From Agelaius tricolor (Eukaryota > Chordata > Aves > Passeriformes > Icteridae), in contig JALJCS010000029.1 of NCBI GenBank assembly GCA_023055355.1, positions 6,748,001 to 6,812,000 on the forward strand: DNA of 64,000 nt, in the 5' to 3' direction. Of the stretch, positions 12,701 to 22,665 are shown piece by piece; the stretch's first letter is position 1; the number at the start of each line of letters is the position of its first letter. Made by a program: the position numbers and the translations under genes. Under the pieces are notes generated by a model, which did no database searches, had not been told where the DNA came from, and saw only the letters and a list, made by a program, of their open reading frames with translations.

Positions 12701-13777
12701 CCTCACCCTCCTGCTCGTGCTGTTTTCTCCCACAGACGTGTTGTCGCTGCAAAGCCAGGACAAGGTGCACAAAAAAATTCAGCATCCAGAAGTTCCCCAA
12801 GATTCTGGTGCTTCGTATCCTTTGGGCAGAGGGTGGGGACAGGGGCTGTTGTAGGGGGCAGAGATGGGTTATTGCAGGCTCCCCTTTGTCCCTTTGGCTC
12901 CTTGACGTCACCCTCCAGACCTGAAGCGCTTCTCCGAGTCCAGGATACGAAGCAGCAAACTCACCACCTTCGTCAACTTCCCGCTGAAGGACCTGGACCT
13001 GAGGGAATTCGCCTCGCAGAGCTGCAGTGAGTCCCAGCCCCTGCTTGTCTCTAATCCCAGGAGCCCTGAGCTCCTGGGGACTCCTGGGCTCCTCGTGTCC
13101 CCAGCTGGTGGGGGACAGAGGGGTGAGGGGTGGGAGGCACGGAATCCAGGCTGCTGGAGCTGCTGGCATGGTGGGGACAGAGGGGTGAGAGATGGGAGGC
13201 ACGGAATCCAGGCTATTGGAGCTGCTGGTATGGTGAGGAGCAGAGGGATGAGGGGTGGGAGGCACGGAATCCAGGCTGCTGGCATGGTGAGGAGCAGAGG
13301 GGTGAGGGGTGGGAGACACAAAATCCCGGCTGCTGGAGCTGCTGGCATGGTGGGGACAGAGGGGTGAGGGGTGGGAGGCACAGAATCCCGGCTGCTGGAG
13401 CTGCTGGCATGGTGGGGGGCTCTGTGCTGGCACTTTGTGGGGCAGCAGGGCTGAGCAGCCCCCCTGCTCCCCACAGACCACGCCGTTTACAACCTCTACG
13501 CCGTCTCCAACCACTCGGGCACCACCATGGGGGGACACTACACAGCCTACTGCAAGAGCCCCGTGTCCAGCGAGTGGCACACCTTCAACGACTCCCGGTG
13601 AGCCTGGGGTGGGACAGGCGAGCAGGGACCCCCCTGCCCAGGGCATCCCATCCCTGCTGCTCACAGCTGTCCCCTTGCCCTCTCTGCAGCGTCACCCCGA
13701 TGTCCTCGAGCCACGTGCGCAGCAGCGATGCCTACCTGCTCTTCTACGAGCTGGCCAGCCCGTCCTCCCGCATGTAG
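3715..13777 (+). CDS. USP2: USP2, ubiquitin-specific protease 2, long (USP2-69 type) isoform
   Basis: Cysteine-type deubiquitinase (peptidase C19) that removes ubiquitin from proteins such as cyclin D1, MDM2 and clock components (known for the family). Exons: 3715-4428 (238-residue Ser/Tyr-rich N-terminal region starting [11 protein letters not shown]), 11121-11171, 11397-11520, 11751-11862, 11942-12052, 12204-12268, 12357-12460, 12541-12621, 12736-12814, 12919-13026, 13477-13597, 13690-13777. All junctions are GT/AG and phases agree, giving 585 residues (human 605). Cys box GNTCFMNS has catalytic Cys256, encoded exactly at the start of the 11397 exon; His box GGHYTAYC has His537; Asn554 lies in FNDS. 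Two CxxC pairs (CSECGYC and CCRC) form the zinc site. The C-terminus [10 protein letters not shown] matches mammals. The first exon starts after an acceptor at 3679, so a non-coding 5' exon must exist upstream. The N-terminal exon keeps the conserved [10 protein letters not shown] and LQGLYQ blocks but is otherwise divergent. Confidence 0.95.
4429..8229 (+). other. USP2 intron (long-isoform first coding exon to short-isoform promoter)
   Basis: No further exon supported. Contains one palindromic E-box CACGTG at 5011-5016, a short purine/pyrimidine alternation with repeated GTGTACAC-like words at about 6975-7020, and a C/T-rich stretch at about 7130-7175 (CCCTCC repeats). Otherwise unremarkable GC-rich intron. 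Confidence 0.5.
8230..8529 (+). promoter_or_regulatory. USP2: Putative USP2-45 internal promoter with CRE half-site triplet
   Basis: CpG-rich sequence directly before the alternative start codon at 8530. It has three perfect head-to-tail copies of an 11-bp word (8270-8302), each containing CGTCA (TGACG on the other strand, the CREB/ATF half-site), and a CRE-like TGATGTCA at about 8329. No TATA box is evident. The position fits the internal promoter that produces the short isoform in mammals, known to be hormone- and clock-responsive. Promoter activity here is inferred. Confidence 0.55.
8530..8670 (+). CDS. USP2: USP2-45 alternative first coding exon (short isoform)
   Basis: A 47-codon exon starting [14 protein letters not shown], in a GCCACC-ATG context, ending at donor AAG|GTACGA. 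It splices in phase 0 to the common exon at 11121, giving a 394-residue enzyme (human USP2-45 is 396). The peptide matches the mammalian short-isoform N-terminus ([10 protein letters not shown], then SLLxSTFVGLxLNK). In this isoform catalytic Cys is 65, His 346 and Asn 363. The short form lacks the 238-residue N-terminal extension, which in mammals alters localisation and substrate choice. Confidence 0.92.
8671..11120 (+). other. USP2 intron before the common catalytic exons
   Basis: No exon supported. Two palindromic E-boxes CACGTG at 8870-8875 and 9993-9998 are the only sites worth noting; mammalian Usp2 is a clock-controlled gene, but two to three such hexamers in 10 kb is close to chance. 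Confidence 0.45.
13100..13415. repeat. Minisatellite in USP2 intron, about 60-bp unit, five copies
   Basis: Tandem units built on GGGGTGAGGGGTGGGAGGC, then GGAATCC(A/C)GGCT, then GGAGCTGCTGGCATGGTG. Unit length varies (about 55-64 bp) through loss of the GGAGCTGCT segment in the fourth copy. It lies in the intron between the 12919-13026 and 13477-13597 catalytic exons. Confidence 0.85.
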
Positions 13778-14134
13778 CCAGCCCTGCCTCCCTGGGGGAG
13801 CCCTGGGCCACCCCTCAGAGCCGGCTCCACCAGGGTTCGGGCGTTTGGCACCCCCAGAGCGAGGGGGAGGCAAAGAGGAGACACCCCCGACGTGGCTGCA
13901 GAGGGAGGCTGGGGACAGCCAGGAGCAGAGCCCGGGCAAGGACATCCCAGCTCCGAACTGAGGAGGGACTCGTGACAGGACGGGGCTCAGGCAGCTCCAG
14001 CTCAGGCACCTTCTGATTGCTGGCATTTGGTTTTTACCTCGGGGTTTTAGTTTCTTTTTCTTTTATTTTTTTCCTCTTTTTTTTTTCTTTTTTTTTTTCT
14101 TTTTTTTTTTTTTCCTTTCTTTTTCTTTTTCTCT

Positions 14135-14171
<37 letters not shown>

Positions 14172-14177
14172 GTGTGT

Positions 14178-14183
14178 AATAAA
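14178..14183 (+). terminator. USP2: Proximal poly(A) signal of USP2
   Basis: AATAAA directly after the U-rich tract; no clear GT-rich element follows, so it may be weak. Confidence 0.45.
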
Positions 14184-15133
14184 AATCCTGAGCAAGGGAC
14201 TCTACAGGAATGGGGCCACCTGTCCCATTGACTCAACCAGGACCTCTTCTCCCCTGGGACAGCACCCAGGAGAGCCTCACACATCCCTCCTGACCTCTTG
14301 CCACTCCTGTATCTGCTTGGCCGTCCCAGAGGATTCGTGAACTGCTCCCGATCTCCTCCTGGCACTTCCAAACCTCCTGGCAAAGGACTCCAGCCCTCTG
14401 GTGGCCTCCGCCCCATCTCAGGCAGCACAACCCCTGCAGCTGCCCCACACACACTCCTCAAAGCAGCCTGAGCCCAGACCCACGGACAGGAGGGAGGAGA
14501 ACATTTTGTGGAATTTCTATGTATTTATAATGGACTTTGCTTCAACCTGGAGCCCCCCGCTGCTTCCTGCCTCTCCAGGGACTTGTGCCGGGGCTGCTCC
14601 GGGTAGGTTTTTACCTGCCTCCTCAAACGACGGTGCCTTAAACCATTTAGGGGAGAGGGGGGGCCGCGGGGGTCGCACGGAGAGGGAGGGGAGGACGGTG
14701 GCTTTCCGGGACCATCTGCAATCGGGGCTTTTTTTTCTCCCTGTGATCAGGAGCCCTCCTGGGTGCCCGGGGACCCGCCCTGCTGCTCTGTCCTCCAGCT
14801 AGCAAATGCCAGTGGCCTTTTTAGCCTTTAATTTATTCTCCTCCCCGTCCTGCCTTGCCTGAGGTGCAGCGGGAGGAGACACGGGCACCATCCCAGCCCT
14901 CGGGGCAGCTCCATCCAACCCACAGCCGGCCCTGCGGGCACGGGCTGAGCGCTGGCACCAGCATCCTGCCCAGCCTGGGGCATCCCAGCGGGGCTCGGGG
15001 GGGGCAGGATGGGAACGGGGGACTGCCCGCGGCAGGAGCTGGGCTGGGGCAGCGATGCTGCTTGGCAGGTGGCTTGTTTACTGTGTAAGCAAGACGGGTG
15101 GGAAGTGTCTCATACAAGGGAGACTCGTGCAGG

Positions 15134-15139
15134 AATAAA
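15134..15139 (+). terminator. USP2: Distal poly(A) signal of USP2
   Basis: AATAAA followed at about +25 by a strong GT-rich downstream element (TGCGTGTGTTTTGTC). Confidence 0.7.
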
Positions 15140-15160
15140 TTTGAGCTTGAACAGGGCGTT

Positions 15161-15962
15161 GGGTGCGTGTGTTTTGTCTCCGGGTGCTCTGGCAGAGGGT
15201 GGGCAGCCGCCACTGCTGGAGCCCCAGGAGCACCCATGGAGCAGAACCGCTCTGGGCTCGCCTGCAGCAGGGGAGATGTGGCTGCAGGTGGCAGAAGGAG
15301 CCTCTTCAACCCCACGGAGCTCCCCGGTGCCCACACTCGTCCCTCAAAAGCCCTGAACAATGGCTCCTTTCTCCCCTACTTAGGGACGGAGACGGGCATT
15401 AAGGGGCAGCAGGAATGCAGGTGGCAGGGCCCAGGCACCCAGCGAGGGCAGGAGGGACACGCTCAGCCCGGGGTCCCCAGCACGGCCCTTTCAGCGCTGC
15501 CCTGAGCAGAGAGGAGCTGCGGGCAGCTGCAAAGCCCAGGCGCCGTGCGGGGACCCCAGCAGCGGGGTCCCTGGGGATGGGCTCCCGGCAGGACGGGTGC
15601 GAGCACTCGTTCCCCTTTAAGACGCTGTTTCTCCGTGCCAGAGCCTGACCTCGGCATCCTCAGCTGAGCTGGATTAACGGGGCGAGGGGGAAGGGGCCTG
15701 CGGAGGGGACTGGGGCTGCCGCCGCCTCCCGGGGCTCCCCGCACTCCCGGCACGGTGGGCATGGCCTTCGGGTGGGCTCCGGCGCTGGGCTGCCGCCTGT
15801 AGAGCTGGCACTGCCACCTCCCCGCCCCACAGCGTGGAGCAGGGGTCCCCACGCCGCCCCGGGGCCCATGGGGACAGCTGGGGAGGAGCGGGCGGTGGGG
15901 CTGGGGGGCACAGGGCGCTGGGCAGGATTTTAGCCAGGCTGCTCCAGGAACCGCCCGCTGCC
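15161..15962 (+). promoter_or_regulatory. MFRP: USP2-MFRP intergenic region, putative MFRP promoter
   Basis: About 800 bp between the distal USP2 poly(A) site and the MFRP start codon. GC-rich with no TATA box. One GGATTA word (15671-15676), the core of OTX/CRX homeodomain sites, lies about 290 bp upstream of the ATG; MFRP is an RPE gene in mammals and OTX2 is the master regulator there. A single hexamer is weak evidence. Confidence 0.35.
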
Positions 15963-18900
15963 ATGAAAGACTTCACCGAAATCACGCTTTGCCCCGAGGC
16001 TCTGGACGGCAGCAAGGTAGGGCTGGGGGTGTGGGTGCCGCTGATGGTCCCCTCGTGTCCCCCCGCGGGTCCCCAGGGTGCCACCCGCTCTCGCTGTCCC
16101 ACAGACCGAATTCTGCAACCCCGTTTTTGAGGGCGAGGAGCCCCGGGCGGCACCGAGCGCGGAGCACCCGCCAGACAAGGATGGGACCGGCCCCGCACGG
16201 CGCCGGGACGGCCTCGGTACCAGCCTGGGGGTTTGTACACGGCCCCGGCCCATGGGGCTGCAGGAGTGGGGTGCTGGGGCTATTTGGGGACACATCGGCA
16301 CCTCGGGGACGCGCCCAGAGAGGGCTGAGCAAGCCCTGCGGGGAGGTGGGGAATGGTTTAGCAGCGCTCTGCCCGCTGTTCTCGCCTCCAGGCCAGCAGC
16401 TCTGGGCACAGGTGGGCTGGAGGTACCGCGCCGACTGCAAGTTCACCTGGCTCTGCGTGGCTCTGATGAGCACCATCCTGCTCTTCCTCATCGCCCTCCT
16501 GCTCGGCATCGTCATCCACCGTGAGTGCCGAGCCGGGAGGTGGCTGTGGCTGGGGTGGGGGACACAGAACCGGCTCAGAGGGGGAGAGGGGCACCCAGAG
16601 CACACCCTGGGTCTGCCCGCAGTGGGGAGAGGGTGGGATCTCCGTGTCCCCGGGATGTGTCCCATCGGTGTGAGATGCCCGGGGAGCTGCACACCTGTGG
16701 GTAGGGTGGGAGCACAGCGCTGAGAGGGCTTCCTGAGCCCTTTCCCTGCACCGCAGCCGTCCCTCCCCGCTGGGGCTGAGCAATCCCCGCTCTTCCCTGG
16801 CCACAGAGCTGACGTCCCCACACCCACCCGGTGCCCCAGCCACGGCCCTGCCCGCCCGTGGCACTGCCACCACCGCCACAGCGCCCATCCGAAGGGACCC
16901 CCCGGCCCCCAAAACCGCTGCCACCCCAACCGAGAGCCGGCTGCCCACGGCCCGCACAGCAGCACCGGGTAAGCGCCGAGCGGGGCAGCGTTTTGGGATG
17001 GGGCTGCCCTGCTCCAGCTCATGCCCACGCTGTTGCCTCGTTCAGCCTGCGGAGGGACCCTGCGCGGCCCCGAGGGCTCCTTCAGCTCCCCCAACTACCC
17101 CGGCCCCTACCCCCCCAACGCCCTCTGCATCTGGCACATCGAGGTGGGCGCCGGCCTCGCCATCCAGCTGAGGATGGAGACGTTCAGCGTGGAGGGCACG
17201 GCCTCCTGCCTCTTCGACCGCCTGGAGCTCTACGAAGAGCAGGGCACCGCTGGCACTGCCCCTGCCCCGGCCCGGGGGAGCCCGACCAGGTAGGGCTCCT
17301 CACACCTGTGGAGCGTGGCAGTGTGGGGGCAGAGAGCGGTGCCAGCCCTTGCTGTGCCCCCAGGTTTTGTGGCAACGTGCCCCCCCCGACCTTCAACTCC
17401 AACTCGAACCGCCTGCGGGTCACCTTCGTGTCTGACAGCAGCGTGGGCGCCCAGGGCTTCAGCGCCCGCTACCGAGCCGTGCTCCCTGCAGAGAGTGAGT
17501 GCCCCGGCCCAGGGCACTGCCAGGGTCCCTCCCTGCTGGCAGGGAATGGGGAGAGCCAGCACAGGGAGGGGAGGGTGCCCGGCGGAACCCCCCTCCAGCG
17601 AGGGTGTCTGTGCTGCGTGCAGAGAGCTGCACCTGGGACGAGCACCTGTGCGACCGGGGGCTCTGCCTCCAGCTGGGCTTCGTGTGCGACGGCTTCCACG
17701 ACTGCACGGACGGGAGCGACGAGGCCAACTGCAGCCTAAAACACAAAGGTGAGAGGGACAGACCCCCACCCACAGCCCCCAGACCCCCACCCGCAATCCC
17801 CAGACCCCCACCCGCAGCCCCCAGACCCCCACCCGCAATCCCCAGACCCCCCCCACCCGCAGCCTCCAGACCCCCACCCGCAATCCCCAGACCCCCACCC
17901 GCAGCCCCCGGCCCCCGCGGCGCCAGGGATGGGTGGGAGAGGGAGATGGAAGGAAGGGAGAGGGGCAGGGGGAAATCTCCTCGTGTGTGTGCGTGTGTCC
18001 CTCCAGAATGTGGGGGGCCGCTGACGGCCTTGGAGGGGCACCTGTCCACCCCGAACCACCCGCAGCCATACCCACACCAGCAGGTGAGAGAAGGGGCGTT
18101 GTGGGAGCGCGGTGAGGGTGAGGCTGGGCAGGGAGGAAAGGGAGGAAGGCAGCCCCGGCCCCAGGGAGAGCTGGGGGTGCCCCTGCCCAGCTTCACGGGT
18201 GTTGTCGGCTGCCCCCCCCCGCCCCGCAGCTGTGCCTCTGGCAGATCTCGGTGCCCCTGGGCCACATCATCGACCTGCACTTCCACAACTTCAGCCTGGA
18301 GTCGCACGAGGACTGCAGCTTCGACTTCGTAGAGGTGCACGACAGCGCGGGCACGGGCACTGCCAGCCTCATGGGCAGGTACCCGACACCCCCAGTCCTG
18401 CTGTGCCACCCTGGTGACACTGGGGCCGTGCCTCACCCGGGGAAACTGAGGCACGGGGCTGGCTGGTGGGGAGGAGCCGCCGGAAGGCAGGGGCTGGGGA
18501 GGTGCTGGTCAGGCCCCTGAGCCCATCTCTTGTCCCGTGACCTCGCAGGTTCTGTGGCCACCAGCTGCCACCTGCCCTGACCTCCTCACGGCACGTCATG
18601 ACCGTGCTCTTCGTGGCAGACGAGGGAGTTGCAGATGAGGGGTTCTTTGCCACCTACCAAGCCCGCAATGCCACAGAGAGTAGGTGGCCAAGTGGGGGCA
18701 GAGGCTGCTCAGGGTGGGTGGTGCCACCCCCATCTTTGGGGGGCTTCAAGGCCAGGCTGGATAAAAACCTGGGAAAAACAGCTCTTGTACCACAGCTGGC
18801 CCTGCTTGGAGCAAAGGGCCCCCAGGGCCCCCTTCTCACCTGGTTTCTCACCTGGTTTATCCTATAACATCACAGCCGTGGGGATGGGACCTGGAAGGGC

Positions 18901-19773
18901 TCGCCTGCACAGAGGTGTGATCCATGACCCCGGGGCTGCCCCCAAATACCCCAGGGAATTTGGGATCTCCCTACGCTGGATCTGCCAGATCCCCTGGCCA
19001 GTGAGCAAGACAGGGGTGGTCAGACTGGCTCCCAGCCCTGCCCTGCCCTCTCCCCTTGCAGAGACCTGCAGCCCCGCAGAGTTTTCCTGTGGGAATGGCG
19101 AGTGCCGGGCGCTGGAGTCTGTGTGTGACGGCTGGCACGACTGCCCCGATGGCACCGACGAGCTGAACTGCACCGGGGTGTCCTACCCGGCCTTCGGTGA
19201 GTGCCAGCACCCCTGGGTGCCCCGCTCAGCACCCAGCCCGCCCTGAGCCCAGCTGGCACAGCCGGTGGGCAGCCCTGCCTCTGGCACTACCCCTCTCCCT
19301 GCGGCAGGGTCTGTCTGCGAGCCCGTGGAGGTGGAGATGTGCCTGGGGCTGGGCTACAACGCCACCTCCTTCCCCAACATCTGGCTGGCCATCCCGGACC
19401 AGGAGGGAGCCGCCGAGGTGCTTCAGGACTACCAGGTGAGCTGGCCGGGGGCTGTCCCCACACTGCCGCGCTCCACAGCTGTGAGAGCTGCCCTCCCCTG
19501 GTGCGCCGGCCTCACACCGCTGTCCCCGCTGTCCCCGCTGTCCCGCAGACGCTGATGGAGCTGGCGTGTTATCAGCACCTCCGCCTGCTCATCTGCAGCC
19601 TCTTCGTGCCCAAGTGCACCCCAGACGGGGGCGTGCTGCAGCCCTGCCGCGCCGTGTGCCTGGCGGCGGAGCTGCGCTGCCAGCAGTCCCTCGGCCTCCT
19701 CGGCATCCTCTGGCCCATCAACTGCAACATCCTGCCCGACTCCAGCGACCCCGTGGAGTGCTTCCAGCCCTGA
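15963..19773 (+). CDS. MFRP: MFRP, membrane frizzled-related protein
   Basis: Type II membrane protein of the retinal pigment epithelium and ciliary body, needed for normal eye growth in mammals. Thirteen exons: 15963-16016, 16105-16216, 16392-16520, 16807-16968, 17046-17289, 17364-17494, 17623-17748, 18007-18083, 18230-18378, 18549-18679, 19062-19196, 19308-19435, 19549-19773; phases agree, 600 residues (human 579). Order: cytoplasmic tail starting [10 protein letters not shown] with conserved TEFCNP; one transmembrane segment (third exon, [14 protein letters not shown]); Thr/Pro-rich stalk; CUB1 ([18 protein letters not shown]); LDLa1 ([13 protein letters not shown]); CUB2 ([18 protein letters not shown]); LDLa2 ([13 protein letters not shown]); frizzled domain with all ten cysteines (CEPVEV to VECFQP). 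The start was chosen because MKDF is the family N-terminus. Ends 2.9 kb before C1QTNF5. Confidence 0.95.
17752..17915. repeat. Short-period tandem repeat in MFRP intron
   Basis: About ten units of a 16-17 bp word alternating CCCACCCGCAATCCCCAGA and CCCACCCGCAGCCCCCAGA. It fills most of the 258-bp intron between the LDLa1 exon and the CUB2 exon and contributes no coding sequence; the frame through it is a repeat artefact. Confidence 0.85.
18680..19061 (+). other. MFRP intron between CUB2 and LDLa2 exons
   Basis: No exon. Contains a word resembling CR1 sequence (GGCTTCAAGGCCAGGCTGGAT, about 18737-18757) that is probably a decayed LINE remnant. Confidence 0.4.
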
Positions 19774-20106
19774 GCCGGCCGGAGGAGAGCAGCAGGGGCT
19801 GAAGCCACCCTCCCCACCCCAAATGTCCCTCCTGTGCTCTTCCTGAGTAAATACCCAGCTGTTGGGTGGCCCCTCAGCTGCTCTGGGCTCAGCTCCTGTG
19901 CCCAGTGCTTGGCTTGGTGCCTGGATGCCACAGGCTTGCCCACAGCTCCATCTCCCTATCATATCCCATAGGGAAAGGCTTGTGCTGGAGGGGCAGGAGG
20001 GAAAGGGTTAATGCTCCCCAAACGGAGCAAGGCTGGGCAGAGGTGAGCCAGGCTGCAGGGACAGGAGCCCAGGGCTGCCCGTGTCCCACAGCCCCAAAGC
20101 CAGCAG

Positions 20107-20112
20107 AATAAA
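20107..20112 (+). terminator. MFRP: Poly(A) signal of MFRP
   Basis: AATAAA 334 bp after the MFRP stop, followed by a GT-rich element at about 20160-20178 (GTCTGTGTGTGGGTG). An AGTAAA variant at about 19846 is an alternative. Either would end MFRP transcripts long before C1QTNF5. Confidence 0.65.
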
Positions 20113-20134
20113 ACAGCGTGAGCAGCTGACAAAC

Positions 20135-22224
20135 CCAAAGCAGCAGGTGACTCATTTGGGGTCTGTGTGTGGGTGCTGCCAGATCCTGGGGAAACTGAGG
20201 AATGGGTGGAGGGAGGGAAGCCAGGCATGGGGTGGGGGATCTGAGCAGGGATGGAGGAGCACAGGGGACACAGCAGGGGACAGTGGGCAGCTGGCTGTGC
20301 CCTCACTGGGCTGGGGGCTTGCAGGGTCCCAGGGAGATGGATGGGCCTCAGAGGGGTCCACTTGGTGGCCCCATGGTGCAGGGAAGGGATCCTGTGCCAT
20401 CAAGAGTGGTGGCCTTGCTGGCTGTGCTGGCTGAAGGCCACCGTGGTGGCCACAAGCCTGGCAACACCCATGGCCACAAACCAGCGTCCAGCTGGCCAAA
20501 AACAACAATCCCTTCACACCTTGGGGGAGAGGAGAGAGGTGGCTCCCTGCCACCAGCCAGCCTGCCCGTGGGTGTCCAGGCCAGGAAGGAGCACTTGGCA
20601 ACGTCCCCAGCTCCACTGCAGGCTCTGGCACGGGGAGGAGAGAGCCAGCAATGCCATCGTGTTTCCCACTGCCCTGAGCACGTGGAGAAATCCCCAGCCT
20701 GGCTGGGGTCGCCAGGCTCAGGACCCACTTGTGCCAGCACCGCTCTGCCCCTGTGCCCAGCACGGACCTGGCGCTCCCACCCAGCCCGGGGGGTTTGAGC
20801 CCACCCAGCTCCTTCTGTCCCTGCATGTCCCAGCTGCTGCTGGGCACAGGGACGTCCCCAGCCGCAGGCCCGCCCCTGTGGCCAGCGTGTGACCGTGTCC
20901 CTTGGACGCACCCGGCGCTGGAACGAGTTAAAGGCAGGCTGGGAGCGCCTCGAAAGCTTCGCCGCGCGCTCAGCGGTCCCTGGGGCCGGCCCTGCCTCCT
21001 GGCACGGGCACAGACGGCTCTGCCTGCCCTTCCACCTGCCCTGCACGCTCAGCCCAACGTGCTGGGACTGCCCAGATGGATCCTGCAGCTTCCCCTGCGT
21101 GCTCCCAGGGCTGGCACTGCTGGGCACAGTGTGTTCTGCCATGCCTTGGCCTCAGCTCTGCTGCCAGTCAGGGCACCCTCACACCCTGAGAACTCCCTCT
21201 TCTTTCTGCCACTCCATCTCTCTCTGCCTCGCTGGATTTCCCCCCTTCAGCTTTTATCTTGTTTCCTTTCCCTCTGCTGCCTGTTTTCCTTGTTTTCCCC
21301 CCCTCCACCCGGCTGCCCAGCCGTGTCCAGCTGAGGTGGTGCCCAGCCTGTGCCTCCTCTCCCTCAGCCGGGCTGTTTGCAGCGCTCTCCCTTCCCCCTG
21401 CTTACAGCACTTCCGACATCACGGGATTATTTTTCTTTTTCCCCTTGTCTTGTAGCTTTTGGCTCCCAAGGCCCTTGATTTCCTTTGGAGTTTGGGAGGA
21501 GAGACGTGGGGAGGAGGGGGGGGTGGAGAGGCTGCCTCTCTTAGGGCCTTCGTCAGAGCCAAGTGGCCAGGAAGAGCCTCAGCCCTTCCACAGCGGTGAG
21601 CAGCGAGGTGAGGTCCTGGACTGGAGCCGCGGGATCGCAGTGAGTGGGGACACCCAGCCGGGGGCAGCTGGGACTGCCTGCCTTCCTGCCTCCGGCGCCT
21701 GGGCGGAGGAGAGACACTTTTCTCCTCCTTTTCTCCTCCTTTTCCTCTTTGTTGCCGTCGTGGAGGGGGAAGAGAGCAGCTTTTCTGGGTCAAGGCCACG
21801 GGGATGGGGCCAGCTCTGGCCCTGGGGCTCAGCCCTCGTCGTGCTGCTGTGGGAAGGGCTGGGGGCAGCCCGGGCAGGGGGGTGGTCCCGGTAGGAGGGT
21901 GGGCCCGGGGATGCTGCAGCCGGCCGGGGGTGGAGCAGAGCCGCCGGCAGCCGGGATGGTGCCAAGGGCAGGGCCAGACACGGCCCCGCGTTCCCCGAGC
22001 TGCCGCCCCACCTCACACCCCCCCAGAGGCAAGAACCCCGCCCCAGGCACGCTCACAGCTCTCCAGATGCCAGCCCTAAATCCCCCTGCCCGCTGCCCCA
22101 TAGCTGGGCATGATGGGGCAGTGCCCACCCCAAAGAGCCCCCAGCCACACCCACAAAGGCGCTGCCACAGCCCTGGCCCTAAATCCACACCCCACACACG
22201 TCCTGAGCTGCCCCGGGGCTGCAG
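20135..22224. other. MFRP-C1QTNF5 intergenic region
   Basis: No supported coding sequence. Includes a pyrimidine-rich stretch at about 21190-21480 (CTTTTCC/CCTC runs). The non-coding first exon of C1QTNF5 must lie here or in the repeat that follows, because the C1QTNF5 coding exon opens with a splice acceptor; I cannot place it. Confidence 0.5.
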
Positions 22225-22495
22225 GAGGCTGTGGTGACACACGGGGGCCATGGGGAGGCTGTGGTGGCACACGAGCCATGGGGATGCTGTGGTGGCACAT
22301 GTGGGGATGCTGTGGTGGCACACAGGCCACAGGGATGCTGTGGTGGCACACAGGCCATGGGGATGCTGTGGTGGGACACATGGGGATGCTGTGGTGGCAC
22401 ACAGGCCACAGGGATGCTGTGGTGGCACATGGGGATGCTGTGGTGGCACACAGGCCACAGGGATGCTGTGGTGGCACACGTGGGGATGCTGTGGC
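22225..22495. repeat. Minisatellite upstream of C1QTNF5 with ten TGTGGT words
   Basis: Tandem units GGGATGCTGTGGTGGCACA followed by either CAGGCCACAG/CAGGCCATGG (about 29 bp) or only TGTG/TG (about 21 bp), interspersed. Each of ten units carries TGTGGT, the core of RUNX binding sites. The array ends about 165 bp before the C1QTNF5 coding exon. Confidence 0.88.
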
Positions 22496-22665
22496 AGGTG
22501 CAGGCAGCACTGGGGCCTCGCTGAAGGGAGCAGCCCAAAAGGTAATGGGGAAAAAGGGGGGGAATGTCCCCTGCTGACCCCCCTACATTCCCCACCAAGC
22601 AGTCCCAACCCTCCTCCCTGTGGTCCCCAGAGCTGTGATCCTTCTCTGCCCCCCTCCAGGACAAG

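Larger units (their letters stand above)
13778..15160 (+). other. USP2: USP2 3'UTR with 120-nt U-rich tract
   Basis: Follows the TAG at 13775-13777. A T-rich block at 14043-14170 ends in an uninterrupted run of about 35 T and is followed within 8 nt by AATAAA (14178-14183). A second AATAAA at 15134-15139 is followed by a GT-rich element (about 15158-15180), the better-looking cleavage site. The transcript therefore probably has a short and a long 3'UTR. ORFs in this stretch are low-complexity shadows. Confidence 0.7.

Noticed and set aside
17459..18075. Gly-rich frames through the MFRP intron repeat
   Set aside because: Translation of the 16-17 bp tandem repeat inside an intron.
18737..18800. 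CR1-like words in an MFRP intron
   Set aside because: Match is short and without the diagnostic CR1 3' end; too weak to annotate as an element.
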